A stretch of DNA of 64,000 nt from Burkholderiales bacterium. Its GTDB lineage: Bacteria; Pseudomonadota; Gammaproteobacteria; Burkholderiales; SG8-41. A program made the translations under genes and the position numbers. Positions 8,275-16,798 of the stretch are shown here, piece by piece. The notes under the pieces are model-generated. The model saw nothing but the letters and a program-made list of their open reading frames with translations, was not told where the DNA came from and ran no database searches. The stretch's first letter is position 1. The number at the start of each line of letters is the position of its first letter. The DNA lies in NCBI GenBank assembly GCA_019744975.1, contig JAIETP010000003.1:124001-188000 (forward strand), in the 5' to 3' direction.

Positions 8275-8919
8275 TCAGGACAGGCCAGAGAGCGCCGACT
8301 CGTACGCCGTCGACGCTTCGTCCGTTCCGTTGACGCTGAAGTTCATGTCCCGGACCAGCCCGTCCTTCAGGCTGTAGACCCAGCCGTGCACCTGCAGCGG
8401 CTGACCGCGCTCCCAGGCATCGCGCACGATGGTGGTGTGGCAGACATTGACCGCCTGCTCGATCACGTTCAATTCGCACAGTTTGTCGCTGCGCAAATTG
8501 TCGTCCGGCATCGCCAGCAACCGCGCCTCGTGTTTCTGGTGCACATCCCGCACATGGCGCAGCCAGTTGCCGCTGAAACCGGTGCGGTCGCCGCGCAGCG
8601 CGGCGCCGACACCGCCGCAACCGTAGTGGCCGACAACGATGATGTGTCTGACCTTCAGCACGTCGACCGCGAACTGGATCACCGACAGGCAATTGAGATC
8701 GGTGTGGGCAACGACATTGGCAACGTTGCGGTGGACGAAGAGTTCGCCGGGCAGCAGATCGACGATTTCATTCGCCGGCACCCGGCTGTCGGAACAACCG
8801 ATCCACAGGTACTCGGGCGTCTGCTGGCGCGCGAGTTTGCTGAAAAATTCCGGGTCCTGGCGACGGATGCGCTCGGACCAGGAACGATTGCTGTCAAACA
8901 GGTGTTGCAGGGTTTTCAC
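8275..8919 (-). CDS. can: Beta-class carbonic anhydrase
   Basis: This 214-residue zinc enzyme interconverts CO2 and bicarbonate. The zinc ligands are visible: Cys in WIGCSDSRVPA (with the Asp-Arg dyad), and His and Cys in VVGHYGCGGV. The stretch ELFVHRNVANVVAHTDLNC is nearly identical to E. coli Can. I chose the GTG at 8919 because it aligns with the E. coli start (KTLQHLFDSNRSWSERI). An upstream GTG at 8961 would add 14 unrelated residues, and no strong SD resolves the choice. It is convergent with the CoA transferase. It may supply bicarbonate for carboxylation or for growth in air, but nothing nearby fixes the role. Confidence 0.92.
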   Translation of the reverse strand: MKTLQHLFDSNRSWSERIRRQDPEFFSKLARQQTPEYLWIGCSDSRVPANEIVDLLPGELFVHRNVANVVAHTDLNCLSVIQFAVDVLKVRHIIVVGHYGCGGVGAALRGDRTGFSGNWLRHVRDVHQKHEARLLAMPDDNLRSDKLCELNVIEQAVNVCHTTIVRDAWERGQPLQVHGWVYSLKDGLVRDMNFSVNGTDEASTAYESALSGLS

Positions 8920-8982
8920 AGTCGGCCAGGGAGATGATTGGAACAGAGGGCATTTTCCCACACCAGGCGCGGGACCGCGAAA

Positions 8983-9966
8983 TCAGTCGACCTGCGCGCC
9001 CGAATCCTTGATCACCTTCGCCCATTTGGTGAATTCGCTGCGCAGGTACTGGGCGAATTCCTCGGGGGAATTGCCGCGGATCTCGAAGGCATCCTGGGCA
9101 AAACGCTGGCGCAGGTCCGGGGTCTTGAGCGCCGCAAGCGTGTCGGCATTGATCCTGCGCACCAGGGCTGCCGGCGTCCCCTTCGGCGCCAGCAGGCCGT
9201 ACATGTTGTCGACTTCGAAACCCGGATAACTCTCGGCCACCGTCGGCACGTTGGGCAGCACGTCGAGACGCTTGAGGCTGGTCACCGCGATCGGCACCAG
9301 CTTGCCCGACTTGGACAGGACGATGACCGGCGGCACCGCGGTAAAACCGAGGCGGACTTCACCGCTCAACAATCCCGTCATCGCCGGGCCCGCACCCTTG
9401 TACGGCACCTGCTGGACGTTGGCACCGGTGATATTGCGGAACAATTCCGCCGCCAGGTGGCCTGCGGTGCCGATGCCCGGCGAGGCATACGACACGGGCG
9501 CCGCTTTCGACTGCTGCACGAGGTCTTTCATGGTGTTGACCGCGCCGTACGAGGGATGGCGTGACACCGCGGTGGCCGAAACGGCGGCCAGCGTGATGGG
9601 CGCAAAATCCCTGAACGGGTCGTAGCCGGTTTTTTTGTACAGGCTGGGGTTGCTGATAAAGACGGATGTTGTCAGCAGCAGGGTGTAACCGTCACCTTGC
9701 GCCTGCGCCGCCAGCACGGTGCCGAGGTTGCCGCCGGCACCGCCGCGGGTGTCGATGACGACCGGTTGTTTCCAGGTTTCGGACAACTTCTGCCCAAGCA
9801 ACCGCGCGACAAAATCCGCCGGCCCGCCTGCGGCAAACGGCACCACCACGCGCACCGGCCGCTCCGGATACACCGCTGCGCCCTGCACCGGCGCCATCCC
9901 TGCCGCCAGCAGACACGCGGCAAGCGTCAATGCCCGCTTCGATTTCCGCTGCATTGTTTTGTTCAT
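8983..9966 (-). CDS. Bug family (TctC-type) periplasmic solute receptor 1
   Basis: This is a 327-residue periplasmic binding protein of the tripartite tricarboxylate transporter receptor family. The leader is a basic start, a hydrophobic core (LTLAACLLAAGMAPVQG) and a cleavage zone before AVYPERPVR. The mature part has the family signature VVPFAAGGPADFVARLLGQ, DTRGGAGGNLGTVLAA and GDGYTLLL. Relatives close around carboxylates such as malate, citrate or nicotinate through water-bridged backbone contacts. The ATG at 9966 is preceded by GGGAGAGG. It lies 77 bp downstream of the tartrate dehydratase-like gene on the same strand, so that enzyme's substrate is the best ligand guess. A 15-nt tandem duplication sits in its 5' leader. 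Confidence 0.88.
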   Translation of the reverse strand: MNKTMQRKSKRALTLAACLLAAGMAPVQGAAVYPERPVRVVVPFAAGGPADFVARLLGQKLSETWKQPVVIDTRGGAGGNLGTVLAAQAQGDGYTLLLTTSVFISNPSLYKKTGYDPFRDFAPITLAAVSATAVSRHPSYGAVNTMKDLVQQSKAAPVSYASPGIGTAGHLAAELFRNITGANVQQVPYKGAGPAMTGLLSGEVRLGFTAVPPVIVLSKSGKLVPIAVTSLKRLDVLPNVPTVAESYPGFEVDNMYGLLAPKGTPAALVRRINADTLAALKTPDLRQRFAQDAFEIRGNSPEEFAQYLRSEFTKWAKVIKDSGAQVD

Positions 9967-9991
9967 GATCCTCTCCCGAGCGTTGCAATTT

Positions 9992-10021
9992 TTCACGCTG
10001 TTATTGTTCACGTTGTTATTG
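9992..10021. repeat. Tandem 15-bp duplication in a gene leader
   Basis: TTCACGCTGTTATTG (9992-10006) is followed directly by TTCACGTTGTTATTG (10007-10021), with one mismatch. It lies between the start of the Bug 1 gene and the end of the enolase-superfamily gene. The size is a multiple of three. Confidence 0.85.
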
Positions 10022-10043
10022 TTTATACCGGTTCGAATCAAGA

Positions 10044-11210
10044 TCAGGATACAAGCTCGCGCATTGTGGCATACAGCGCATTCTGCGCCTCGAAACCGAT
10101 GCCGGGGCGGTCCGGCAGTTTGAGATAACCGTCCTCGACTTTCGCGTCGTCGGCAAAACCGGCGAACATGCCGAATACGCCCGGATAGGCCTCGCAGCCG
10201 CCGAGGCCGAAGCCGCCGACGATGTGCAGCGTCATCTGGTTGCCGCCGTGCGGGAACACTGATTGCGGCGACCAGCCGTGCTCCCGCAGCATGGTCAATG
10301 TTTTTGCGAACTGCGCGATGCCGTAGGACTGCGGCACATCGGTCTGGATGATGTCGCGGTCGGCGCGCAGGCCGCCGAAGCGCACGAGATTGCGCACATC
10401 CTGCGTCGAGAACAGGTTTTCGCCGGTGCCGATGGGTGCAGCATAAATGGCAGCGACTTCGGCGAGCAACGCATAGTCCAGCGGATCGGTGGGCTCCTCG
10501 AACCAGCGCAGATCATAGGGCGCCAGCGCCTTTGCGTAGGCCAGCGCGCGAGTACGGTCGAAACCGGCATTGGCATCAACCGCCAAGTTTTTGCTGGATC
10601 CAACGATGTTCAATGCCGCCTCGACGCGGGCCACATCGTCCACGATCGACAAACCGCCGACCTTGATTTTCATGGTGCGGTAACCCTGCGCGAGTTTGCC
10701 GCGGATTTCGTCGAGCAGTTCGGGGATGCCCTTACCCGGTTCGTACCAGCCGCCGCCGACGTAACAGGGGATTTTCTCCAAGTATTTGTTTTTATTGTAT
10801 ATTTTTGCGATCAGTGCATGCAGTGGCAGGCCGGCGATTTTCGCCGCGGCGTCCCAGCACGCAACCTCGATGGTGCCGATGGCAACCGAACGCTCGGTGT
10901 GGCCGCCGGGTTTTTCCCGTTGCATCATCGCGGCGAGAATTTTTTCCGGATCGAGATTGTCACCAGCGGCGTTGAGCAGCGTTTCGGGATCGGCCTTGCG
11001 GATGCGTGGAATGAAACGCGCGCGCATCTGCGCGCCACAGGCATAACGTCCGGTCGAATTGAAGGCAAATCCGGTGACGGGTTTGCCGTCACGAATGACA
11101 TCGGTAATCACGGCGACCACCGAAGTGGTCATTTCGCTGAAATCGAACACCGCGTTGCGCAGGTCCGAATTCAGCGCGATTGCAGTCTCGCGGATGTCAA
11201 CGATTCTCAT
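10044..11210 (-). CDS. Enolase superfamily sugar-acid dehydratase, D-tartrate dehydratase-like
   Basis: This 388-residue protein has the mandelate racemase/muconate lactonizing fold, and much of it resembles Bradyrhizobium D-tartrate dehydratase (TarD). Shared blocks from memory are MTTSVVAVITDV, GFAFNSTGRYACGAQ, AGDNLDPEKILAAMMQREKP and GTGENLFSTQDVRNL. The barrel has the catalytic Lys in MKIKVGG. Metal ligands are in AVDANAGF, WFEEPTDP and IGTGENLF, and the general acid His is in FPHGGNQM. TarD has HGGHQM, so the second His is Asn here. Residues around IYNKNKYLE are encoded by a copy of the AT-rich dispersed repeat and replace a variable loop. Bug 1 lies downstream. Confidence 0.85.
   Translation of the reverse strand: MRIVDIRETAIALNSDLRNAVFDFSEMTTSVVAVITDVIRDGKPVTGFAFNSTGRYACGAQMRARFIPRIRKADPETLLNAAGDNLDPEKILAAMMQREKPGGHTERSVAIGTIEVACWDAAAKIAGLPLHALIAKIYNKNKYLEKIPCYVGGGWYEPGKGIPELLDEIRGKLAQGYRTMKIKVGGLSIVDDVARVEAALNIVGSSKNLAVDANAGFDRTRALAYAKALAPYDLRWFEEPTDPLDYALLAEVAAIYAAPIGTGENLFSTQDVRNLVRFGGLRADRDIIQTDVPQSYGIAQFAKTLTMLREHGWSPQSVFPHGGNQMTLHIVGGFGLGGCEAYPGVFGMFAGFADDAKVEDGYLKLPDRPGIGFEAQNALYATMRELVS
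10780..10806 (+). repeat. AT-rich dispersed repeat, copy 2 (inside a coding region)
   Basis: The core AAGTATTTGTTTTTATT is at 10780-10796, followed by GTATATTTTT. It lies in frame inside the minus-strand tartrate dehydratase-like gene and encodes IYNKNKYLE there. Flanking sequence is GC-rich. Confidence 0.8.
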
Positions 11211-11236
11211 GGGAAACCAATTTCATTCCGATTCTC

Positions 11237-11380
11237 GGAATCCCTGGAGACCCGTAGCGAGCGGTGCGAAAGCAAGGAGCACGGCGCACAGCAACCGAGA
11301 TATAACCATGAAGTTAGGCGAGGTTGCGAGCACCGCGCGACGCAGCTTGCGCACCGCGCAGTAGGGTAATGAGGGATTCC
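11237..11380. repeat. 144-bp imperfect palindrome (MITE-like or structured RNA)
   Basis: The outer arms GGAATCCCT (11237-11245) and AGGGATTCC (11372-11380) are exact inverses. Further in, GCGGTGCGAAAGC (11261-11273) pairs with GCTTGCGCACCGC (11345-11357) with one mismatch. AGCAACC and GGTTGCG pair near the centre. The palindrome fills the gap between the start of the tartrate dehydratase-like gene and the end of Bug 2, and its last base is the end of the Bug 2 stop codon. Confidence 0.75.
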
Positions 11381-12348
11381 TAGTTGACCTTGATACCGGC
11401 GGCCTTCACCACCTTGGTCCATTTTTCGACTTCGACCCTGACCTGCGCGGAAAACTCGGCCGGCGAACTGGCAATGATGTCAAAACCCAGACCTTCAACG
11501 CGCGACTTCACGTCCGGCTGCGCCATCATCCTGACCACCTGACCGTGCAATTTGGCGACGATTTCCTTTGCGGTTCCAGCCGGCACCAGCAGACCCTGCA
11601 GGGTATCGGCTTCCTGCCCCTTGAAGCCGACTTCGGCCATGGTCGGCACGTCGGCTATCGCCGCCGAACGTTTGGGACTGGTTACCGCGATTGCGCGCAG
11701 CCGCCCGCCGGTGATGTGCGGCGTGGTCGGCGGCAAGGCAGTGCAGCCGATCTGCACCTGGTTGGCGACCACGGCACCCACGGCAGGACCGGCGCCGCCG
11801 AAGGGCACGGTGATGAAATCAAGCTTGGTCGTCAGTTTCAGCAGTTGCGCCGACAGGTCCGGCGTGGTGCCGATGCCGGGTGTCGCCACCGAGAATTTTT
11901 TCGGGTCGGCGGCGACCAGTGTCAGCAGGTCCTTCATCGTTTTTGCGGCGATGGTCGGATGCACGGTAAACACATTGGGCGAGGCGGCCATATTGGAAAC
12001 GGGGATGAAACTCTTGTACGGATCGTAGGGAATGCTTTTGTACAGCCCCGGATTCACGACAAAACTGGAACTGACCACGATCATCGTGTACCCGTCCGGC
12101 TGCGCTGCCGCCGCCACACCCATGCCGATGTTGCCGCCGGCGCCGGCGCGGTTGTCGACGACGACCTGCTGGCCCATGCCCTCGGTCAGTTTCTGCGCGA
12201 CGATGCGGGCAATCACATCCGTCGGGCCGCCGGCCGCGAAGGGTACGATCATGCGCACCGGGCGCGCCGGATATTCCTGCGCTGCCGCGTTGGCGGTGCA
12301 CAGCACGGCAGCCGTCAGCATGCCTGCGGCAATTCTGCTTCGTTTCAT
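11380..12348 (-). CDS. Bug family (TctC-type) periplasmic solute receptor 2
   Basis: A 322-residue receptor with a typical Sec leader (MKRSRIAAGMLTAAVLCTA, cleavage near NAAAQ). The mature start is EYPARPVRMIVPFAAGGPTD, then [20 protein letters not shown] and PDGYTMIVVSS. The ATG at 12348 follows GGGGAAG at good spacing; the upstream open extension has no family similarity. It lies 32 bp downstream of Bug 3 on the same strand, so the two are probably co-transcribed. A large palindrome ends exactly at its stop codon. No TctA or TctB membrane gene is nearby, as is common for Bug proteins in Burkholderiales. Its ligand is unknown. Confidence 0.87.
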   Translation of the reverse strand: MKRSRIAAGMLTAAVLCTANAAAQEYPARPVRMIVPFAAGGPTDVIARIVAQKLTEGMGQQVVVDNRAGAGGNIGMGVAAAAQPDGYTMIVVSSSFVVNPGLYKSIPYDPYKSFIPVSNMAASPNVFTVHPTIAAKTMKDLLTLVAADPKKFSVATPGIGTTPDLSAQLLKLTTKLDFITVPFGGAGPAVGAVVANQVQIGCTALPPTTPHITGGRLRAIAVTSPKRSAAIADVPTMAEVGFKGQEADTLQGLLVPAGTAKEIVAKLHGQVVRMMAQPDVKSRVEGLGFDIIASSPAEFSAQVRVEVEKWTKVVKAAGIKVN

Positions 12349-12380
12349 GAGCTTCCCCTCTCTGTTGTCACTCAAGGTAT

Positions 12381-13358
12381 TCAGTCGACGCGCGCGCCGG
12401 AGGCCTGCACGACCTTGCCCCAACGTTCCGTTTCGCTCTTGATGAACCGGGCGAATTCCTCCGGGGTGCTGGTTTTCGCATCAGTACCGCGGCTGGCAAG
12501 CTGCTTGCGCATCGCGGGGTCGGCGAGCATTTTGACAAATGCGCCGTTCAGGCGGTTGATGATGTCGCGTGGAGTGCCTGCGGGCGCCAGCACGCCGTAC
12601 CAGGTATCCACCGTGAACCAGGGCATGCCGGCTTCGGCAACCGTCGGTACGTCGGAAACGGAAGGATCGCGGCTCTCGCCCAGTGCGGCCAACGCGCGCA
12701 GCTTTCCGGCTTTCACATGGGGCGCTGCAGCCGCGGTGCCAATCACCAGCATGTCGACTTCACCCGAAAGCAACGCGATCTGCGCCTGGCTGGCCCCCTT
12801 GTGCGGGATCATTTCGATTTTCAGCTTGTTTTCGGAAATGAAAAAACGCGCACCGAGGTCGTTGGTGGTTCCGGGGCCGCCGGAGCCAAAATTGAGTTTT
12901 CCCGGATTCTTCCGTGCCAGGGCGACAATGTCCTTCAGTGACTTTACCGGCACCGAAGGATGCACCACCAGCAGGTTCGGGATCGACGCCACCAGAGAAA
13001 TCGGCGCCAGATCCTTCGCCGGATCGTAACTCAGCTTGCGATACAGGCTGGGACTGATCGCGATCGACGGCGAGCAGAGCACGATGGTGTAACCGTCGGG
13101 CGCCTGACGGGAGGCATATTCCGCGCCGACATTGCCGCCGGCGCCGGGCCGGTTTTCGGCAACCACGGTCTGGCCGAGATTTTCACCGAGTTTTTGCGCC
13201 AGCATGCGCCCGAGGATGTCGGTACCGCCACCCGGCGGGAACGGCAGAACCAGCCGTACCGGCTTCGCCGGATAGGTCTGGGCAAACACCGGCATTGCTG
13301 CGGCAATCATCGACAGTGCCGCTGCCGCGCCGGCAACAGCGTGCATCAACTTTTTCAT
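12381..13358 (-). CDS. Bug family (TctC-type) periplasmic solute receptor 3
   Basis: A 325-residue receptor with an Ala-rich leader ending in AAAMPVFAQ. Family blocks are YPAKPVRLVLPFPPGGGTDILGR, AENRPGAGGNVGAEYAS and APDGYTIVLC. An unusual Ala run, GTAAAAPHVKAGKL, stands in the second lobe. The ATG at 13358 follows GAGGAG by 7 nt. It is divergent from the Asp/Glu racemase homologue (13534), with 175 bp of shared upstream DNA. Bug 2 follows 32 bp after its stop. The divergent pairing suggests that the racemase-like enzyme and this receptor may act on one amino acid or hydroxy acid; that is inference. Confidence 0.87.
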   Translation of the reverse strand: MKKLMHAVAGAAAALSMIAAAMPVFAQTYPAKPVRLVLPFPPGGGTDILGRMLAQKLGENLGQTVVAENRPGAGGNVGAEYASRQAPDGYTIVLCSPSIAISPSLYRKLSYDPAKDLAPISLVASIPNLLVVHPSVPVKSLKDIVALARKNPGKLNFGSGGPGTTNDLGARFFISENKLKIEMIPHKGASQAQIALLSGEVDMLVIGTAAAAPHVKAGKLRALAALGESRDPSVSDVPTVAEAGMPWFTVDTWYGVLAPAGTPRDIINRLNGAFVKMLADPAMRKQLASRGTDAKTSTPEEFARFIKSETERWGKVVQASGARVD

Positions 13359-13533
13359 TTTTCTGCTCCTCGTTTACAGGCAATGCGCCGGATGACCTGC
13401 CATTTGTTCGGATTCTGGGCGCACGGCGGATTGTCCACGCATGGCCCTGTTTGTCAAACTTGACGCAATGGCGCCCCGGGCAAAACGGGTAGAATGGACA
13501 TCCGTCCCGACAATCCAATAATAAACGGCCGTC

Positions 13534-14193
13534 ATGAAACACCCCCGCATTGCCCTGATCCATGCGACCCCGCTCGCCATCGACCCCATCGTCGCCGCAT
13601 TTGGCCGCTTGTGGCCCGAAGCGCGCACCACCAACCTGCTGGACGACTCGCTGTCCGCCGATCTCGCTGCGGAAGGCCGCCTGACCAGCCAGATGATCGA
13701 ACGCTTCATCACGCTGGCGCGTTATGTCCACGGCAGCGGTGCCGACGCCATCCTGTTCACATGCTCGGCTTTCGGCCCGGCGATTGAAGCGACGGCGGCA
13801 GCCATGCCCATCCCCGTACTGAAACCGAACGAGGCCATGCTCGACGAGGCCCTCGCCGCCGGCAACCGCATCGGACTGATCGCGACCTTCACCCCGAGCA
13901 TCCCGGCGCTGAAAACCGAGCTCGAAGACATGGCCCGGGCAAAAAAACAAACCATCACCATTACCACGCGTACCCTGCCCGACGCACTGGCCGCGTTGCA
14001 GCGCGGCGATGCCGGCGCCCACGACCACCTGATCGCCGATGCCGCCGCCGGCTTGATGCCCTGTGATGCACTGGTGCTCGGCCAGTTTTCGATGGCCACC
14101 GCCGCTCGCCTGATTCCGGCACAGACCGGTTGCCGCGTACTGACCAGCCCCGATTCCGCCGTGATGCGCCTGAAGGAAACTTTGCGCACCTGA
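13534..14193 (+). CDS. Asp/Glu/hydantoin racemase superfamily protein
   Basis: This 219-residue protein has the two-lobed racemase fold. The first lobe carries Cys in LFTCSAFGPAIEA (about residue 78). True cofactor-independent racemases have a second catalytic Cys in the other lobe, but the equivalent segment here reads ALVLGQFSMATAARL with no Cys. A two-base racemase mechanism is therefore doubtful. Single-Cys relatives include decarboxylases and isomerases of malonate or maleate type. The Bug 4 receptor starts 49 bp downstream on the same strand after a strong SD, so a transported dicarboxylate substrate is plausible. Confidence 0.78.
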   Translation: MKHPRIALIHATPLAIDPIVAAFGRLWPEARTTNLLDDSLSADLAAEGRLTSQMIERFITLARYVHGSGADAILFTCSAFGPAIEATAAAMPIPVLKPNEAMLDEALAAGNRIGLIATFTPSIPALKTELEDMARAKKQTITITTRTLPDALAALQRGDAGAHDHLIADAAAGLMPCDALVLGQFSMATAARLIPAQTGCRVLTSPDSAVMRLKETLRT

Positions 14194-14242
14194 TCGCAGC
14201 TGATGCACCCGCAGTTCATGCAACAATCAGGAGGAGGACGTA

Positions 14243-15226
14243 ATGAATCTGAAAACGTGCCGCTACCTTACCCTTGCACTGTCGCTGTCTGCATTGATCG
14301 CCATCCCGGCGCAGGCGCAGAACTATCCCTCCAGGCCGGTACGTTTCGTCGTGCCTTTCGTGCCGGGCGGCCCCACCGACATCCAGGGCCGCATGCTCGG
14401 CGAGAAACTTGCGCAGCGCCTCGGTCAGCAGGTGTTGATTGACAACCGCGGCGGCGCCGGCGGCAACATCGGCATGGAACTGACGGCAAAGGCACCGCCC
14501 GACGGCTACACCATCGTCATCGCCACGGTCGGCACCTGGGCGGTTAACCCATACCTCTACAAAATGTCCTTCGATGTGGTGAAGGATTTTGCGCCGATCA
14601 TCCAGGTCTCGTCTTCACCCGGCGTCCTGGTCGTCCATCCCTCGGTGCCGGCGAAATCAGTCAAGGAGCTGGTGGCGCTCGCCAAGGCGCGCCCCAACCA
14701 ACTCAACTACGGCTCGTCGGGTGTCGGCGGTTTCGGCCACATCAGCGGCGAGCTGTTCACCCTGATGACCGGCACCAAAATGATCCACGTGCCGTACAAG
14801 AGTTCGGCGCCGTCCCTGACCGACGTCATCGCCGGTCAGATTCAGGTCCTGTTCAATAACGCGATTTCGACCGTTCCCTTCGTGCAGGCCAAACGCGTAC
14901 GCGCACTGGCCACCACCGGCGCCAAACGGCTGGCAGTGCTGTCAGACCTGCCGACCATCGCCGAAGCGGGTGTGGCCGGCTACGAAAACTCGTCATGGTC
15001 CGCGGTTGCCGCACCGGCAGGTACACCGGCACCCATCACCGGCCGGCTGCACAAGGAATTCGCCGGCATCCTCGCTGATCCGGACATCCAGAAACGCCAT
15101 GCCGATGTCGGCGCCCAGATCATCGGCGGGACGCCCGAACAGTTCCACGCCTACCTCAAGGCGGAACTCGTAAAATTCGAAAAGCTGGTGAAAGCGGCAG
15201 GCATCAAGGCCGCATCCGGCGGCTGA
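14243..15226 (+). CDS. Bug family (TctC-type) periplasmic solute receptor 4
   Basis: A 327-residue receptor and the only Bug gene on the plus strand. The leader ends in [10 protein letters not shown] and the mature part begins [39 protein letters not shown] and [17 protein letters not shown] follow. The start is clear because AGGAGGAGG lies just upstream of the ATG. It sits between the racemase homologue and glycerol kinase, with only 14 bp to the kinase start, so all three may form one operon. The ligand is not known; glycerol itself is not a typical Bug ligand. Confidence 0.88.
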   Translation: MNLKTCRYLTLALSLSALIAIPAQAQNYPSRPVRFVVPFVPGGPTDIQGRMLGEKLAQRLGQQVLIDNRGGAGGNIGMELTAKAPPDGYTIVIATVGTWAVNPYLYKMSFDVVKDFAPIIQVSSSPGVLVVHPSVPAKSVKELVALAKARPNQLNYGSSGVGGFGHISGELFTLMTGTKMIHVPYKSSAPSLTDVIAGQIQVLFNNAISTVPFVQAKRVRALATTGAKRLAVLSDLPTIAEAGVAGYENSSWSAVAAPAGTPAPITGRLHKEFAGILADPDIQKRHADVGAQIIGGTPEQFHAYLKAELVKFEKLVKAAGIKAASGG

Positions 15227-15240
15227 ACGCTGCTGCGCCC

Positions 15241-16722
15241 ATGATCCTCGCCCTTGATCAGGGCACCACCAGTTCGCGCGCCATCGTCTTCGACGGCGAT
15301 GGCCGCATCCAGGCCGTGGCGCAGCGCGAATATGCGCAGCACTATCCGCAACCGGGCTGGGTGGAACACGACCCCATCGAAATCTGGGTGACACAACTCG
15401 CCGTGGCGCATGAAGCCATCGCCCGTGCCGGCGCCGAGGCGCGCGACATCAAGGCCATCGGCATCACCAACCAGCGCGAAACCACGGTGGTGTGGGAACG
15501 CAGTTCAGGCAAACCTATCCACCCCGCCATCGTCTGGCAGGACCGGCGCACCGCAGCCGCCTGTGATGCACTGAAAACACACGGGCTCGAAGCAGCCATC
15601 ACCGCCAAAACCGGATTGCTGGCCGATGCCTATTTCTCCGGCACCAAGATCGCGTGGATACTCGATCACGTGCCCGGCGCCCGCACCCGCGCAGAGGCCG
15701 GCGAACTCGCCTTCGGCACCATCGACAGCTGGCTGATCTGGAACCTGACCGGCGGCGCAGTACACGCGACCGACAGTACCAACGCTTCGCGTACGCTGCT
15801 GTTCAATATCACCACCGGTGCATGGGATGAGGAACTGCTCAAATGGCTGAGGGTGCCGGCGCAGATCCTGCCGGAAGTCTGCGCCTCCAGCGGCGTCATT
15901 GCCGAAACTGCAGCCGGTTTGTTCGGCGCGCGGATTCCCATCGCCGGCATCGCCGGTGACCAGCAGGCCGCCCTGTTCGGCCAGCGCTGCACCCAAGCCG
16001 GCATGGCAAAGAACACCTACGGTACCGGCTGTTTCATGCTGATGTGCACCGGTGACTCAGTGGCGCATACACAATCGCAGCTACTCAGCACGGCAGCGTG
16101 CAGTATCGGTGCCCAACGTCAGTACGCACTGGAAGGCAGCGTGTTCATCGGCGGTGCGGTGGTGCAGTGGCTGCGCGACGGTTTGGGCATCATCCGCGCA
16201 ACCGGCGAAGTCGAAGCACTGGCGAACAGCGCACCCGACAACGGTGGCGTCTATCTGGTGCCGGCGTTCACCGGCCTCGGCAGCCCGCACTGGGACCCGC
16301 GTGCGCGCGGCACCATCATGGGTCTGACACGCGGCTCAAGCGCAGCACATATCGCTCGCGCCGCGCTGGAAAGCATCGCCTTTCAGACCGCCGACGTACT
16401 GAGTGCCATGGTCAGGGATTCCGGCATCGGGTTGCGCGAACTGCGTGTCGATGGCGGCGCCGCGCGCAATAATGCGCTGATGCAGTTCCAGGCCGATGTG
16501 CTGGGTCTGCGCGTGGTGCGTCCGCGGATACAGGAAACCACCGCGCTGGGCGCGGCCTATCTGGCCGGACTGGGTACGGGCTACTGGAAAACCTCAAGGC
16601 AACTGGATGCGCAGTGGCAGATCGAGCGCAGCTTCGAACCGCAGATGGAGCGCGACCAGGCTGCGCGGATGCTGGCCGGATGGCACAGGGCGGTGGAGCG
16701 CAGCAAAGACTGGGTGGAATGA
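15241..16722 (+). CDS. glpK: Glycerol kinase
   Basis: This 493-residue FGGY-family kinase phosphorylates glycerol to sn-glycerol 3-phosphate. The ATP/Mg N-terminal motif is [16 protein letters not shown] and the substrate residues are in [19 protein letters not shown] and [14 protein letters not shown] are typical of GlpK, and the FGGY signature region is [19 protein letters not shown]. Length matches E. coli GlpK. No glpF, glpD or glpR is adjacent, which is unusual. The start lies 14 bp after Bug 4 with no obvious SD, so coupling to the upstream gene is likely. An intrinsic terminator follows the stop. Confidence 0.93.
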   Translation: MILALDQGTTSSRAIVFDGDGRIQAVAQREYAQHYPQPGWVEHDPIEIWVTQLAVAHEAIARAGAEARDIKAIGITNQRETTVVWERSSGKPIHPAIVWQDRRTAAACDALKTHGLEAAITAKTGLLADAYFSGTKIAWILDHVPGARTRAEAGELAFGTIDSWLIWNLTGGAVHATDSTNASRTLLFNITTGAWDEELLKWLRVPAQILPEVCASSGVIAETAAGLFGARIPIAGIAGDQQAALFGQRCTQAGMAKNTYGTGCFMLMCTGDSVAHTQSQLLSTAACSIGAQRQYALEGSVFIGGAVVQWLRDGLGIIRATGEVEALANSAPDNGGVYLVPAFTGLGSPHWDPRARGTIMGLTRGSSAAHIARAALESIAFQTADVLSAMVRDSGIGLRELRVDGGAARNNALMQFQADVLGLRVVRPRIQETTALGAAYLAGLGTGYWKTSRQLDAQWQIERSFEPQMERDQAARMLAGWHRAVERSKDWVE

Positions 16723-16737
16723 AGATATTCAAAAAAT

Positions 16738-16766
16738 AAAAAGCGCGGCATCAGCCGCGCTTTTTT
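16738..16766. terminator. Intrinsic terminator after glpK (bidirectional)
   Basis: AAAAAGCGCGGC, a three-base loop and its inverse followed by six T form a GC stem flanked by A and T tracts. It can serve glpK on the plus strand and the convergent gene ending at 16799. Confidence 0.9.
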
Positions 16767-16798
16767 ATGCCCGCTTTTTCGTTCTTGATTTACTGCAA

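Noticed and set aside
8079..8333. Small repetitive protein (DLPGKAPGS-type 11-residue units) on the plus strand, or a C-terminal extension of carbonic anhydrase
   Set aside because: The period of 33 happens to be in phase. Stem pairing, not codons, explains the conservation, and no SD is seen.
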